A stretch of 37,829 nt of DNA, taken from positions 1-37,829 of the forward strand of contig DATKCA010000016.1 in NCBI GenBank assembly GCA_035544675.1, written 5' to 3'. A model generated the notes under the pieces. It saw nothing but the letters and a program-made list of their open reading frames with translations. It was not told where the DNA came from and searched no databases. Below are positions 8,215-15,134 of this stretch, piece by piece (within the stretch, counting starts at the first letter, position 1; every line of letters starts with the position of its first letter). The position numbers were made by a program, and so were the translations under genes. The stretch is from DATKCA01 sp035544675 (GTDB lineage Bacteria; Acidobacteriota; Thermoanaerobaculia; Gp7-AA8).

Positions 8215-9405
8215 ATGTCAACAATCGCGCCTCAGCAGGCCGCATTCCGTAAATCTGAAGCCCGAGGCCCGAGGCCCGAGGCCCACCTGGGCCTCTACGT
8301 CCATCTCCCGTTCTGCCGCGTGCACTGCACCTACTGCGCGTTCGCGATCAGCACCGATCTCTCCGCGCAGGGGCGCTACGTTTCGTCTCTTCTGAGTGAG
8401 ATCGACGCGCGTGGAACCCGTTCGCAACCCGTCGATAGCATTTACTTCGGTGGCGGGACGCCTTCCCGGATGCCGACCGACAGCCTTGCTGCGATTGCCG
8501 AGCGGATCCGGCTGCGATTCGACGTCGCTGCCGCGGTCGAATTCTCCATGGAAGCGAACCCGGAGGACGTGACTCCCGACACGCTCGGGGCCTGGAGGGG
8601 GATGGGGCTGAACCGTTTGAGCATCGGCGTTCAGTCCTTCGACGACCGCGAGCTCAGACCGCTGGGCCGCATTCATGGCGGATCGAGCGCCGAAGCAGCG
8701 GTCGCGCTCGCTGTCTCCTTCGGCGCCGGTGAGGACACCGGCCCTCCAGGTTTCCGCACCAGTCTCGATCTGATCCTCGGGCTTCCGGAGCAGACGGCGG
8801 AGTCGTTCCGCCACAGCATCGCCAGGGCCATCGCGCTCGGCGCCGGTCATCTCTCGCTGTACATGCTCGACCTCGAGCCTCGCTCGCCGCTGGAGGTGCA
8901 GGTCGCGCGCGGCCGCGCCACACTGCCGCAGGACGAGGTCGTGGCGGATCTCTACGTCGAGGCGGTGGAGACGCTGCGCGAGGCAGGCATCGTTCAGTAC
9001 GAGGTCAGCAACTTCGCGCGCCCCGGTGAGGAGTGCCGCCACAACCTCCGCTACTGGACCCGGGGCGAATACATTGGCCTCGGTCTGGCCGCACATTCGT
9101 TCGCCGGCGGCCGCAGGTTCGCCAACACGCGCGACATCCACCGCTACATCGCCACGGCTCCCTACGCGGCGGACTTTTCCGAAGATCTCGGCGAGGATGA
9201 GTCGCGGCGAGAGACTCTCTTTCTCGGGCTGCGTCAGACGGCCGGCATAGACTATGCGGAGGTCGAGCGGCTGTGCGGACAGGAGGGAATCGAATGGATG
9301 GATCGCGGAGTGCGGGACGGGTGGCTGAGAAGGGACGGCGGGCGGGTGGCGTTCACTTCCTCCGGTTTTCTGCTGAGCAACGACCTCATCTCGCAGCTCT
9401 TCTGA
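8215..9405 (+). CDS. hemW: HemW-type radical SAM haem chaperone
   Basis: A protein of 396 residues. The radical SAM cluster motif is CRVHCTYCAF (CxxxCxxC followed by Phe rather than the fourth Cys of HemN), which points to HemW, a haem-binding chaperone, rather than coproporphyrinogen dehydrogenase. Also present are YFGGGTPSRM, SMEANPEDV, SIGVQSFDDRELRPLGRIH and a C-terminal HemN_C-like region. The ATG at 8215 is the only conventional start between the HD-GYP side and the Cys motif. Two oddities: the N-terminal coding part runs through three CCCGAGG heptamers, and about 8 extra residues (around FGAGEDTGPP) sit before SLDLILGLPEQT, where a small hairpin has apparently been inserted. The 3' end overlaps the next gene by 112 bp. 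Confidence 0.92.
   Translation: MSTIAPQQAAFRKSEARGPRPEAHLGLYVHLPFCRVHCTYCAFAISTDLSAQGRYVSSLLSEIDARGTRSQPVDSIYFGGGTPSRMPTDSLAAIAERIRLRFDVAAAVEFSMEANPEDVTPDTLGAWRGMGLNRLSIGVQSFDDRELRPLGRIHGGSSAEAAVALAVSFGAGEDTGPPGFRTSLDLILGLPEQTAESFRHSIARAIALGAGHLSLYMLDLEPRSPLEVQVARGRATLPQDEVVADLYVEAVETLREAGIVQYEVSNFARPGEECRHNLRYWTRGEYIGLGLAAHSFAGGRRFANTRDIHRYIATAPYAADFSEDLGEDESRRETLFLGLRQTAGIDYAEVERLCGQEGIEWMDRGVRDGWLRRDGGRVAFTSSGFLLSNDLISQLF
8261..8295. repeat. Short heptamer array, CCCGAGG type, inside hemW
   Basis: Three tandem CCCGAGG units (8261-8281) are followed by CCC. GAGGCCC (8278-8284) and GGGCCTC (8289-8295) form a 7-bp hairpin with a 4-nt loop. It is translated in frame as EARGPRPEA near the N-terminus of HemW, before the conserved fold begins. 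It has the same 7-bp period as the intergenic arrays. Confidence 0.75.
8722..8747. repeat. Hairpin insert inside hemW
   Basis: GCCGGTG (8725-8731) and CACCGGC (8736-8742) form a perfect 7-bp stem around AGGA. The spacing between the conserved GRIH motif and the DLILGLPEQ motif is about 8 residues longer than in E. coli HemW, and the extra residues coincide with this hairpin. The outer bases (GGCGCC..GGCCCTCC) resemble a decayed GGAGCGCC/GGCGCTCC end. Confidence 0.6.
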
Positions 9406-10121
9406 CGCTGCTTCTGTTCGCCGCGCCGCTTTGCGCGCAGAGCGATATCGACTTCTCGCCGGACATCACGGAGGAGGAGTTCCGGAAGTTCTCGCGACTC
9501 GTGGCGCAGGGGATCTTCGCCTCGCCCGTGCACCCGGCGGGGGCGGCCGGAATTCTGCGGTTCGACATCGGCCTCGCCGCGACCGTGGTCGAGATCGACA
9601 CGAGCGCGTCGTACTGGCAACGCGCCGTCGGCGACGACTTCAGCGTCGGCGACGACTACCTCGGCCTGCCGCGTCTCGTGTTCGTCAAGGGGCTCGGCGG
9701 CGCCACGATCGCCGGAACGTACGCAAAGATCTCCGACACCGGCATCACGGTCTGGGGCGGATCCGTCGATCTGCCGATCATCAACGGCGGTCTTCTGCGC
9801 CCGACGGTCGCCTTGCGCGGCTCTTACTCGACGCTGCGCGGCGTGGATGTGTACCGGCTCAAGACGTACGGGCTGGAGGGGTTCATCGGCAAGGGAATCG
9901 GACCGCTGACCGTGTACGGCGGGTACGGCCGCATGCGCAGCGACGCGCGGGGGACGATTCCGGAGACGGCGTCGACGCCGGAGATCATCCTCGAGGACGA
10001 GTCGAACATCGATCGCATCACCGTCGGCGCGCGCTTCTCTCTGGGCCTGCCGCGGCTGGTCTTCGAAGCGACTCAGGCCGAGGAGATCATGTACTCGGCG
10101 AAGCTGAGTCTGGGGCTGTAA
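9294..10121 (+). CDS. Probable outer-membrane beta-barrel protein
   Basis: A protein of 275 residues, not recognised with certainty. An N-terminal region of about 30 polar residues is followed by a hydrophobic signal-like stretch (LAALLTLLLFAAPLCAQ) and a mature part rich in alternating short strands with Gly and aromatic turns (GGATIAGTYAKISDTGITVWGG, GPLTVYGGYGRMRSD), ending in ...AKLSLGL. This is the look of a small beta-barrel or DUF6588-like protein. The ATG at 9294 is preceded at 7 nt by a perfect AGGAGG (9281-9286) lying inside hemW, which decides the start and gives a 112-bp overlap with hemW. The unusually long N-region before the hydrophobic core is odd. A GTG at 9321 is an alternative start. 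Confidence 0.72.
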   Translation: MDGSRSAGRVAEKGRRAGGVHFLRFSAEQRPHLAALLTLLLFAAPLCAQSDIDFSPDITEEEFRKFSRLVAQGIFASPVHPAGAAGILRFDIGLAATVVEIDTSASYWQRAVGDDFSVGDDYLGLPRLVFVKGLGGATIAGTYAKISDTGITVWGGSVDLPIINGGLLRPTVALRGSYSTLRGVDVYRLKTYGLEGFIGKGIGPLTVYGGYGRMRSDARGTIPETASTPEIILEDESNIDRITVGARFSLGLPRLVFEATQAEEIMYSAKLSLGL

Positions 10122-10131
10122 GTCAGGCCTC

Positions 10132-10216
10132 AGTCCTTAGTCCTTAGGCGTCAGGAGAAAGCCCGCGCTGGGTCTGTTGTCCTAAGGACTAAGGACTAAC
10201 GACTAAGGACTAGCGA
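10132..10216. repeat. Heptamer hairpin array, CTAAGGA type, between convergent genes
   Basis: The left arm (10132-10147) is AGTCCTTAGTCCTTAG. The right side starts with its exact 16-base reverse complement (10182-10197), continuing as CTAACGA, CTAAGGA and CTAGCGA units, all with a 7-bp period. The loop is 34 nt. It separates the convergent beta-barrel and DsbA-like genes and could terminate both. The last codons of the DsbA-like gene (AGTCCTTAG) are themselves one unit of the array. Confidence 0.9.
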
Positions 10217-11285
10217 CTTTCTTCTTTACAGTCCCTGTCGTGCCGATGGCGCGCCTCAGCGTCTCCTCGGCGTAGGTGCCGTCGCCGAAGCCGACCGGCT
10301 GGCCGTTGAGGATGAAGGTCGGGGTCGAGACGAGTCCGACGGCGAACGCGCGGCTGACCTGATCGAGCAACGCCTGGTGCTCGGCCTTCGAGGCGTAGAT
10401 TTTCTCGATGGCCGCCCAGTTCAGACCGTGGTCCTCGACGAAGTTCCTGATGAACGTGTCGAACTTCATGGTCCCGAGCTGCTCCTGATTCTTGAACACC
10501 TCGTCGACGTAGAGCCAGTACTTCGCCGGCGCGAGGCGTTGAATGGCGCGCGCGCCCATCGCCGCGGGAAGGGCCCAGTCATGATGCTCGAACAGAGGAA
10601 GGTCGAGCCGGATGTAGTTCACTTTGTCGAGGTTCTTCGCGAAGAGCGGCTCGAGCCGGTCGTGCGCGCGGGCGCAGGTCGGGCACTGAAAATCGGACAG
10701 CTCGATGATCTCCAGGCTCGATCCCTTGCTGCCGCGGCTCGCCCCGTTCTCGACCTGCAGCGCCTTTCGCAGCGCCGCGCCCGGACTCTCGCGGACGTTG
10801 CCGCGCAGGCCGACGAGCAGGAACTGCCCGGAGCTGTCGAGATAGCCGCGATAGGCGAAAGAGCCGTACGGCGTGGTGCGGTTCATGGCCACGTCCTTGA
10901 TGCCGTCCGGAAGCGGGAAGGGGGCGATCGTCGAGGTGATCTGCGTCTTCATGATCGAGGACGCCTGCTCGTTGATGCGCACGTTGGCCGGTCTCGAGTC
11001 GGCCGGAAGCCTGATGATGGAGCCCATGATGACCTGCTGGGTCATGGGGGAGTGGATGACGTACTTCTGGCTTCCGCAGCGCTCATCGGACGACTTCTGC
11101 CGGGCGATGTACACCACGAAGTTCGCCGGGCCGGCGGCTTCGAGCCGCTCCAGGGTGACGATGGAATCGGGGCAGCGCTGCAGCGCTCCCTCGACCCATT
11201 TTGTGATCTCAGCCTGCTGCGCCGAGGCGTTGGACGAGAGGATTCCGGTCGCGAGAGCCGCGAGAAAGAGCCGTTTCATGGTCAT
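10203..11285 (-). CDS. Secreted DsbA-like thioredoxin-fold protein
   Basis: About 360 residues with a signal peptide (MKRLFLAALATGILSSNASAQ). An N-terminal domain of about 160 residues is not recognised. The C-terminal half, from about residue 190, is a DsbA/thioredoxin_4 domain: IELSDFQCPTCARAHDRLEPLF with a CPTC redox pair, a helical insert, and the cis-Pro motif STPTFILNG. Such proteins catalyse disulfide formation or isomerisation in the periplasm. The N-terminal domain may recruit a partner. Start codons at 11291 (TTG), 11285 (ATG) and 11279 (ATG) are all possible; I took 11285, 2 nt after the rhodanese stop. The stop codon and the final Ser-Pro are encoded by a repeat unit. Confidence 0.87.
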   Translation of the reverse strand: MTMKRLFLAALATGILSSNASAQQAEITKWVEGALQRCPDSIVTLERLEAAGPANFVVYIARQKSSDERCGSQKYVIHSPMTQQVIMGSIIRLPADSRPANVRINEQASSIMKTQITSTIAPFPLPDGIKDVAMNRTTPYGSFAYRGYLDSSGQFLLVGLRGNVRESPGAALRKALQVENGASRGSKGSSLEIIELSDFQCPTCARAHDRLEPLFAKNLDKVNYIRLDLPLFEHHDWALPAAMGARAIQRLAPAKYWLYVDEVFKNQEQLGTMKFDTFIRNFVEDHGLNWAAIEKIYASKAEHQALLDQVSRAFAVGLVSTPTFILNGQPVGFGDGTYAEETLRRAIGTTGTVKKKVASP

Positions 11286-11287
11286 AG

Positions 11288-11695
11288 TCAATGCGCGTTA
11301 ACCGTTCGATAGCCGTGCGCAATCCACGCTTCCAGGCCGCCGGCCACGTGGACGACGTTTCGGAAGCCGGCCAGGCTCAGCAGCCGGGCGGCCAGCGCGC
11401 CGTCTGTCGCATTCGCCCCGTACACGAGGACGGTCTGGTTCTGATAGGGGAGAAGCTCCGGCAGCTGCCGCTCGATCGTCTCGAACGGAGCGCTCAGCGC
11501 GCCGGCCAGGTGCCCGTCTTGTCCGCGATAGTCGGAGGCCGCGCGGATGTCGAGGATGACGACCTGTCGCGAGTCGAGCACCATCTCGTTGGCCACCGTC
11601 GCCGAGACTTCGGCGTAGCCGCCGGAGGTCGTGGACACACCGACCGTCCGGCACGCGGTCAGGGTCATGAGCGTCAGGATGACGAGTTTGCGCAT
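11288..11695 (-). CDS. Rhodanese-like lipoprotein lacking the catalytic cysteine
   Basis: A protein of 135 residues. A lipoprotein signal (VILTLMTLTAC, lipidated at Cys) is followed by a single rhodanese domain: VVILDIRAASDYRGQDGHLAGALSAPF and the C-terminal FRNVVHVAGGLEAWIAHGY. The active-site loop, normally Cys plus five residues, reads VYGANATDGALA here, with no cysteine, so sulfurtransferase activity is not expected. It may bind a ligand or a partner. It is the middle gene of a tight unit, 2 nt after the asparaginase stop and 2 nt before the DsbA-like gene. A thiol-redox role beside the DsbA-like protein is possible but only inferred. Confidence 0.88.
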   Translation of the reverse strand: MRKLVILTLMTLTACRTVGVSTTSGGYAEVSATVANEMVLDSRQVVILDIRAASDYRGQDGHLAGALSAPFETIERQLPELLPYQNQTVLVYGANATDGALAARLLSLAGFRNVVHVAGGLEAWIAHGYRTVNAH

Positions 11696-11697
11696 CG

Positions 11698-12729
11698 TTA
11701 CATCATCTCCAATTCGAACTCGGTCCGCACATCGCCGACCAGCGTTCCGGCCACGTTGCGCAGCGAAGAGTCGCGGTATGGCTGCAGCGCGGGACGGCTG
11801 GCCGGATCCACGCCCAGAAGCTCCAGGGTGCGCAGGATGACAGGGTTGCGGCCGCGCGTCATCGAGCCGTCGTGGACTTTCAGAGCGATTCCGATCGCGC
11901 AATCATCGGTGAGCCGCAGCCGCCCGGTCAATTCGCTCCGCAACGCCATGGCGTAGAACCCCTCGGCCCCTTCCTTGGCGAGCAGGCCGCCGTCGTAGGA
12001 CTCCATCAGCGGTGTGGTGATGCTCCAGAGGCCGGCCACGTATTGCGGATGCTCGGTCATCGCACTTACGACGCGCGAGGCGCTGTCCGCGTATCGCTCC
12101 AGCGACCCCTCCATCAGCCGGGCATACGCGAGCGCTGTGCGGTACAGGGAGAGATAGAACGCCGGGACGCCGCAGCCGTCGATGGCGATGGGCACCTGGG
12201 CGGACGCCAGGCCGGCGAACTCGGCCATCGTGCTGCGCATGAGCACCTGCAGGGGATGATCCGGATCGATGTAGTCGCTGCTCGGCACGTCCATGGCCTG
12301 GGTCGTCAGCAGCATGCCGGCGTGCTTGCCGGAACAGTTGTTGTGCAGCGCGGTGGGCGACTCGCCCGTGGCGCGCAGATCGGCGGCGGCTTTCTCGTCG
12401 TAGGGGATGTGCGCGCCGCAGAGAAGGTCGGTCTCGTCGAATTCGCCCTTTCGGAGCAGAGCGGCCGCGGCGGCGATGTGGTGCGCCTCGCCGCCGTGCG
12501 AGCCGCACGTCAGCGCGATCTCCTCCGGTGTGACGTCGTATTCGTCGGCGCCGCCGATCTCGATGAGCGGGATGGCCTGAAACGGCTTGGCTGCGGATCG
12601 CAGGAACGTCTTCAGTCCCGGGTCACCGGCGCACGCGAGAAGACGGCCGGCCGAGTCGACGACGGCGATCGATCCTGTGTGAAACGACTCGAGTTGCGAA
12701 CCGCGGTAGACGCTGGCGAGTGTCTGCAC
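11698..12729 (-). CDS. L-asparaginase II (Rhizobium etli type)
   Basis: A protein of 343 residues of the asparaginase II family, which is unrelated to the classic EcAI/EcAII enzymes and hydrolyses asparagine to aspartate and ammonia. The family's two Ser/Cys-Lys tandems are visible: Ser45 and Lys48 in RSAAKPFQ, and Cys132 and Lys135 in NNCSGKHAGML. Cys186 in DGCGVP would complete the zinc site described for the R. etli enzyme. The GTG at 12729 gives VQTLASVYRGS, a normal family N-terminus. Any upstream start would be encoded by repeat DNA. A TACACT box lies 8 nt before it with no Shine-Dalgarno. It is the first gene of the asparaginase-rhodanese-DsbA unit. Confidence 0.92.
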   Translation of the reverse strand: MQTLASVYRGSQLESFHTGSIAVVDSAGRLLACAGDPGLKTFLRSAAKPFQAIPLIEIGGADEYDVTPEEIALTCGSHGGEAHHIAAAAALLRKGEFDETDLLCGAHIPYDEKAAADLRATGESPTALHNNCSGKHAGMLLTTQAMDVPSSDYIDPDHPLQVLMRSTMAEFAGLASAQVPIAIDGCGVPAFYLSLYRTALAYARLMEGSLERYADSASRVVSAMTEHPQYVAGLWSITTPLMESYDGGLLAKEGAEGFYAMALRSELTGRLRLTDDCAIGIALKVHDGSMTRGRNPVILRTLELLGVDPASRPALQPYRDSSLRNVAGTLVGDVRTEFELEMM

Positions 12730-12737
12730 TCGGGGCC

Positions 12738-12743
12738 AGTGTA
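12738..12743 (-). promoter_or_regulatory. Candidate -10 box of the asparaginase gene
   Basis: A minus-strand TACACT is 8 nt before the GTG start, consistent with a leaderless transcript. No -35 was identified. Confidence 0.4.
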
Positions 12744-12774
12744 TCTTCAGTCGCGTGTTCCGCGGTGAGCCACA

Positions 12775-12869
12775 CGGAACCGGCAACCGGAAACCGGGAC
12801 TTGGCCGCGTACGGCAATCGGACGTCGTCGCTACGGTTACCGGTTGCCGGTTTCCGGTTACCGGTTGCC
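12775..12869. repeat. Heptamer hairpin array, AACCGGN type (array 2)
   Basis: The left arm is about 24 bp of ACCGGCA/ACCGGAA units. About 35 bp of unrelated sequence follows, then a right arm of five CCGGTTA/G or CCGGTTT units (12834-12869). It lies 2 nt beyond the stop codon of the STAS gene and before the asparaginase promoter, so it separates two minus-strand units. Confidence 0.9.
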
Positions 12870-12871
12870 TT

Positions 12872-13231
12872 TCAGGCAGTCCTGGCCGGGCTGCCGCTCT
12901 CGGCCGCCACCGCTTCCTCTTCCGTGCTGTAGATCTTGAACACGGTGTCGAGCTTGGCGAGCTTGAGGAGCTTCTGAATGCGCTCGGACGGGTTGACCAG
13001 GATCAGTTTGCGGTTCTGCGTGGTGAATTTGCCGAGGTAGCCGACCAGCTCGCCGATTCCGGTGGAGTCGATGTAGTCGATCTTCGTGAAGTCGATGATG
13101 ACGTTCGTGCTCTCGTTCTTCAGCACATTCTCGAGCGCGGAGGAGAAGAACTCGGCGCTCTCGCCCAGCTTGATCAACCCTTCGACGTAAAGGATCGTGA
13201 AGTTCTCGAGATGCTTCTTTTCGACGATCAA
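12872..13231 (-). CDS. STAS-domain anti-sigma-factor antagonist (SpoIIAA/RsbV-like)
   Basis: A protein of 119 residues consisting only of a STAS domain. The phosphorylation site is in IDYIDSTGIGEL, at Ser56. Such proteins are phosphorylated by an anti-sigma kinase and dephosphorylated by a SpoIIE/RsbU-type PP2C phosphatase; only the unphosphorylated form binds the anti-sigma factor. A SpoIIE-type phosphatase is encoded 11 kb away in this window and is a candidate partner, not a proven one. The TTG start at 13231 is supported by a strong GGAGG about 6 nt upstream. It is 42 nt after fabF on the same strand and ends next to a heptamer array. Confidence 0.92.
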   Translation of the reverse strand: MIVEKKHLENFTILYVEGLIKLGESAEFFSSALENVLKNESTNVIIDFTKIDYIDSTGIGELVGYLGKFTTQNRKLILVNPSERIQKLLKLAKLDTVFKIYSTEEEAVAAESGSPARTA

Positions 13232-13273
13232 AACTGCCTCCGTTGCGGCTGGACGAATGATATCAATGAACAG

Positions 13274-14509
13274 TCAGCGAGGTAGCAAATCGGCTGCCAT
13301 TGCTGTTCTGACCGCTATGACGGCGTTCATCCCCCCGAAACCGAACGAGTTCGACAGGAAGAAGGCGGCCCGCCTCTGCCGGGCCCGGCCGGGCACATAG
13401 TCCAGATCGCACGCAGGATCGGGGTGCTCCAGATTGAGGGTCGGAGGCAGGAATCCCTCGTTCGCCGCCAGGAGCGAGAGGGCGATCTCGATCGCGCCGC
13501 TCGCCCCCATGGCGTGCCCGTGAAGCGACTTCGTCGAGCTCACGGCCAGCCTGTAGGCGTGGTCCCCGAATACGCTCTTGATCGCGGCCGTCTCGGTGAG
13601 GTCGTTCGCCGTCGTCCCCGTGCCATGCGCGTTGATGTAATCCACCGCGCCAGGGTCGACTCCGGCGTCGCGCAGAGCGAGGCTCATCGCTCGCGCTGCC
13701 CCGTCGGCGGATGGATCGGTGAGGTGGCCGGCATCGCTCGTGGCGCCGAAGCCGGCGATCTCGCCGAGGATCGGCTGACCGCGGCGGAGTGCGTTGTCGA
13801 AAGACTCGAGGACGAGCACGGCTGCGCCTTCGGCGAGCACCAGCCCACGCCGGTCCGCGCTGAAGGGCCGGCACGCCGCCTCCGGACGCTCGTTGTCGAT
13901 GGCCAGCACGCGCATCGATTCCCATGCGCGGATGATCCCGTACGTCAGCGGAGCATCGGCTCCACCGGCGAACATCACCTCGGCCTGCCCGCTGCGGATG
14001 GCCTGGCAGGCCAGCCCGATCGCATGGGCGCTCGACGCGCAGGCAGAGACGACCGCGTACGACACGCCGCGGGCCTGGAAGGCGGTGGCCACGGCGCTCG
14101 TCGCCGCGTTGTACATCGACGTGGCGATGGACGTCGGGGGTACGCGCGGCGACCCGTCCTTGTACAGCCGGCGATAAGCGTTGTCGAGCGTCTCGCTGCC
14201 GCCCAGTCCGGTGCCGATGAGGACGCCCACGGACTCGGAGGCCGCACCGATCGAGGCGAACCCGGCATGCTCCGCCGCCTCGGCTGCGGCCATGAGCGCG
14301 AAGCGGGTGAAACGATCCTGTCCTCGCACTCCGCCGGCCGCGGCTTCCGCGGGCACTTCGCCGGCGATCCTGCAGTTCAGCTCGGCGGCGTCGATCAACG
14401 TGATGTGGCGGATCCCGCTCCGCGCATTCCGCAGGGCGTCCAGTGCTGCGGCCTTACCGGATCCGAACGGCGAGACGACTCCCACGCCGGTGATGGCGAC
14501 GCGCTTCAC
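13274..14509 (-). CDS. Beta-ketoacyl-ACP synthase II (FabF-like)
   Basis: A protein of 411 residues. It condenses malonyl-ACP with an acyl-ACP in fatty acid or related chain elongation. Catalytic residues of the thiolase fold are present: Cys in VVSACASSAHAIG, His in NAHGTGTTANDLTE, and Lys/His in SSTKSLHGHAMGASGAIE. The C-terminal NSFGFGGMNA loop is intact. The start is a GTG overlapping the TGA of the acyl carrier protein gene (GTGA). The gene sits with a dedicated ACP but without fabD, fabG or fabH. It may therefore serve the general FAS II pool or a specialised acyl pathway; the sequence alone does not decide. Confidence 0.93.
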   Translation of the reverse strand: MKRVAITGVGVVSPFGSGKAAALDALRNARSGIRHITLIDAAELNCRIAGEVPAEAAAGGVRGQDRFTRFALMAAAEAAEHAGFASIGAASESVGVLIGTGLGGSETLDNAYRRLYKDGSPRVPPTSIATSMYNAATSAVATAFQARGVSYAVVSACASSAHAIGLACQAIRSGQAEVMFAGGADAPLTYGIIRAWESMRVLAIDNERPEAACRPFSADRRGLVLAEGAAVLVLESFDNALRRGQPILGEIAGFGATSDAGHLTDPSADGAARAMSLALRDAGVDPGAVDYINAHGTGTTANDLTETAAIKSVFGDHAYRLAVSSTKSLHGHAMGASGAIEIALSLLAANEGFLPPTLNLEHPDPACDLDYVPGRARQRRAAFFLSNSFGFGGMNAVIAVRTAMAADLLPR

Positions 14510-14754
14510 TGGGCGGGCGCCGCCAGCGACTCGACGACGTCGATCATGTCGCCAAACGTCTTGATCTGGCGTGCGCGATCGTCCGGGATGGAGATCTTGA
14601 AGTCCTCTTCGATCGCGAAAAGGATGGTGAGCGCGTCGAGCGAGTCGATTCCCGCCTCAGCCAGCAGCGTCTCCCGTGTGAGGGTCTCCTCGGCGATGTC
14701 CTTCTCGTTCCGCACGATCGCGACGAGCTTCTGCTCGATCTCGCTGCGCGTCAT
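14506..14754 (-). CDS. Acyl carrier protein
   Basis: A protein of 82 residues, the length of a typical ACP. The 4'-phosphopantetheine site is Ser38 in the motif AGIDSLDALTILFAIEEDF, and the surface is acidic as expected. The ATG at 14754 has no Shine-Dalgarno; a perfect TATAAT lies 8 nt upstream, which predicts a leaderless mRNA. It overlaps fabF by 4 nt and so is its likely carrier partner. It differs enough from the usual AcpP motif (GADSLDTVE) that it may be a second, specialised ACP of the genome. Confidence 0.93.
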   Translation of the reverse strand: MTRSEIEQKLVAIVRNEKDIAEETLTRETLLAEAGIDSLDALTILFAIEEDFKISIPDDRARQIKTFGDMIDVVESLAAPAQ

Positions 14755-14761
14755 CGGCCGT

Positions 14762-14768
14762 TATTATA
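14762..14768. promoter_or_regulatory. Shared bidirectional -10 element
   Basis: The 7-bp sequence TATTATA (14762-14768) contains TATAAT on the minus strand (14763-14768, 8 nt before the ATG of the ACP gene) and TATTAT on the plus strand (14762-14767, 9 nt before the GTG at 14777). Both genes would start essentially at their transcription start sites and share the same melted region. The gap between the two start codons is only 22 bp. Confidence 0.6.
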
Positions 14769-14776
14769 GGTCGCCG

Positions 14777-15130
14777 GTGCGGGTCAGCAGATCGCAGAAG
14801 TTCCTCGCTCTCTACGTCGTGTGGATTGCCGTCTGCGCGTTCCTCTTCTTCGCGCTGCGCGACGCAGAGGATCCGTCGAGGCGGCAGGGCCGCATTCTCA
14901 GCGTAGACGCGGGCCGGATCGCGCTGTCGCTCCTGCGCGAGCGCGACGCGAAGTACGAGAGTTACCAGGTCGTCCACGTCGCGTGGGCCCGCGCCGGCGA
15001 AGGCGCTCCGGAGCCGCGCTGGGTCGTGCTGCTGGACCGGGTTCCCCACACCCGCCTCGAGGAAGCGCTCGTGGTCGAGCTGCGGGGTGAAGACGGATCG
15101 CTGCTCAGAATCAGGCAACCGGTCCGATGA
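14777..15130 (+). CDS. Small membrane-anchored protein of unknown function
   Basis: A protein of 117 residues, not recognised. One N-terminal membrane segment (FLALYVVWIAVCAFLFFAL) with a short basic N-terminus is followed by a soluble part with beta-strand character (GRILSVDAGRIALSLL, YQVVHVAWARAG, RWVVLLDRVPH, EEALVVELRG). It is probably exposed to the periplasm as a single-pass anchor. The GTG start is chosen because it precedes the membrane segment and lies 9 nt after a -10 box shared with the divergent ACP gene. It converges with the kinase gene with only 4 bp between stop codons. Confidence 0.7.
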   Translation: MRVSRSQKFLALYVVWIAVCAFLFFALRDAEDPSRRQGRILSVDAGRIALSLLRERDAKYESYQVVHVAWARAGEGAPEPRWVVLLDRVPHTRLEEALVVELRGEDGSLLRIRQPVR

Positions 15131-15134
15131 CCCG

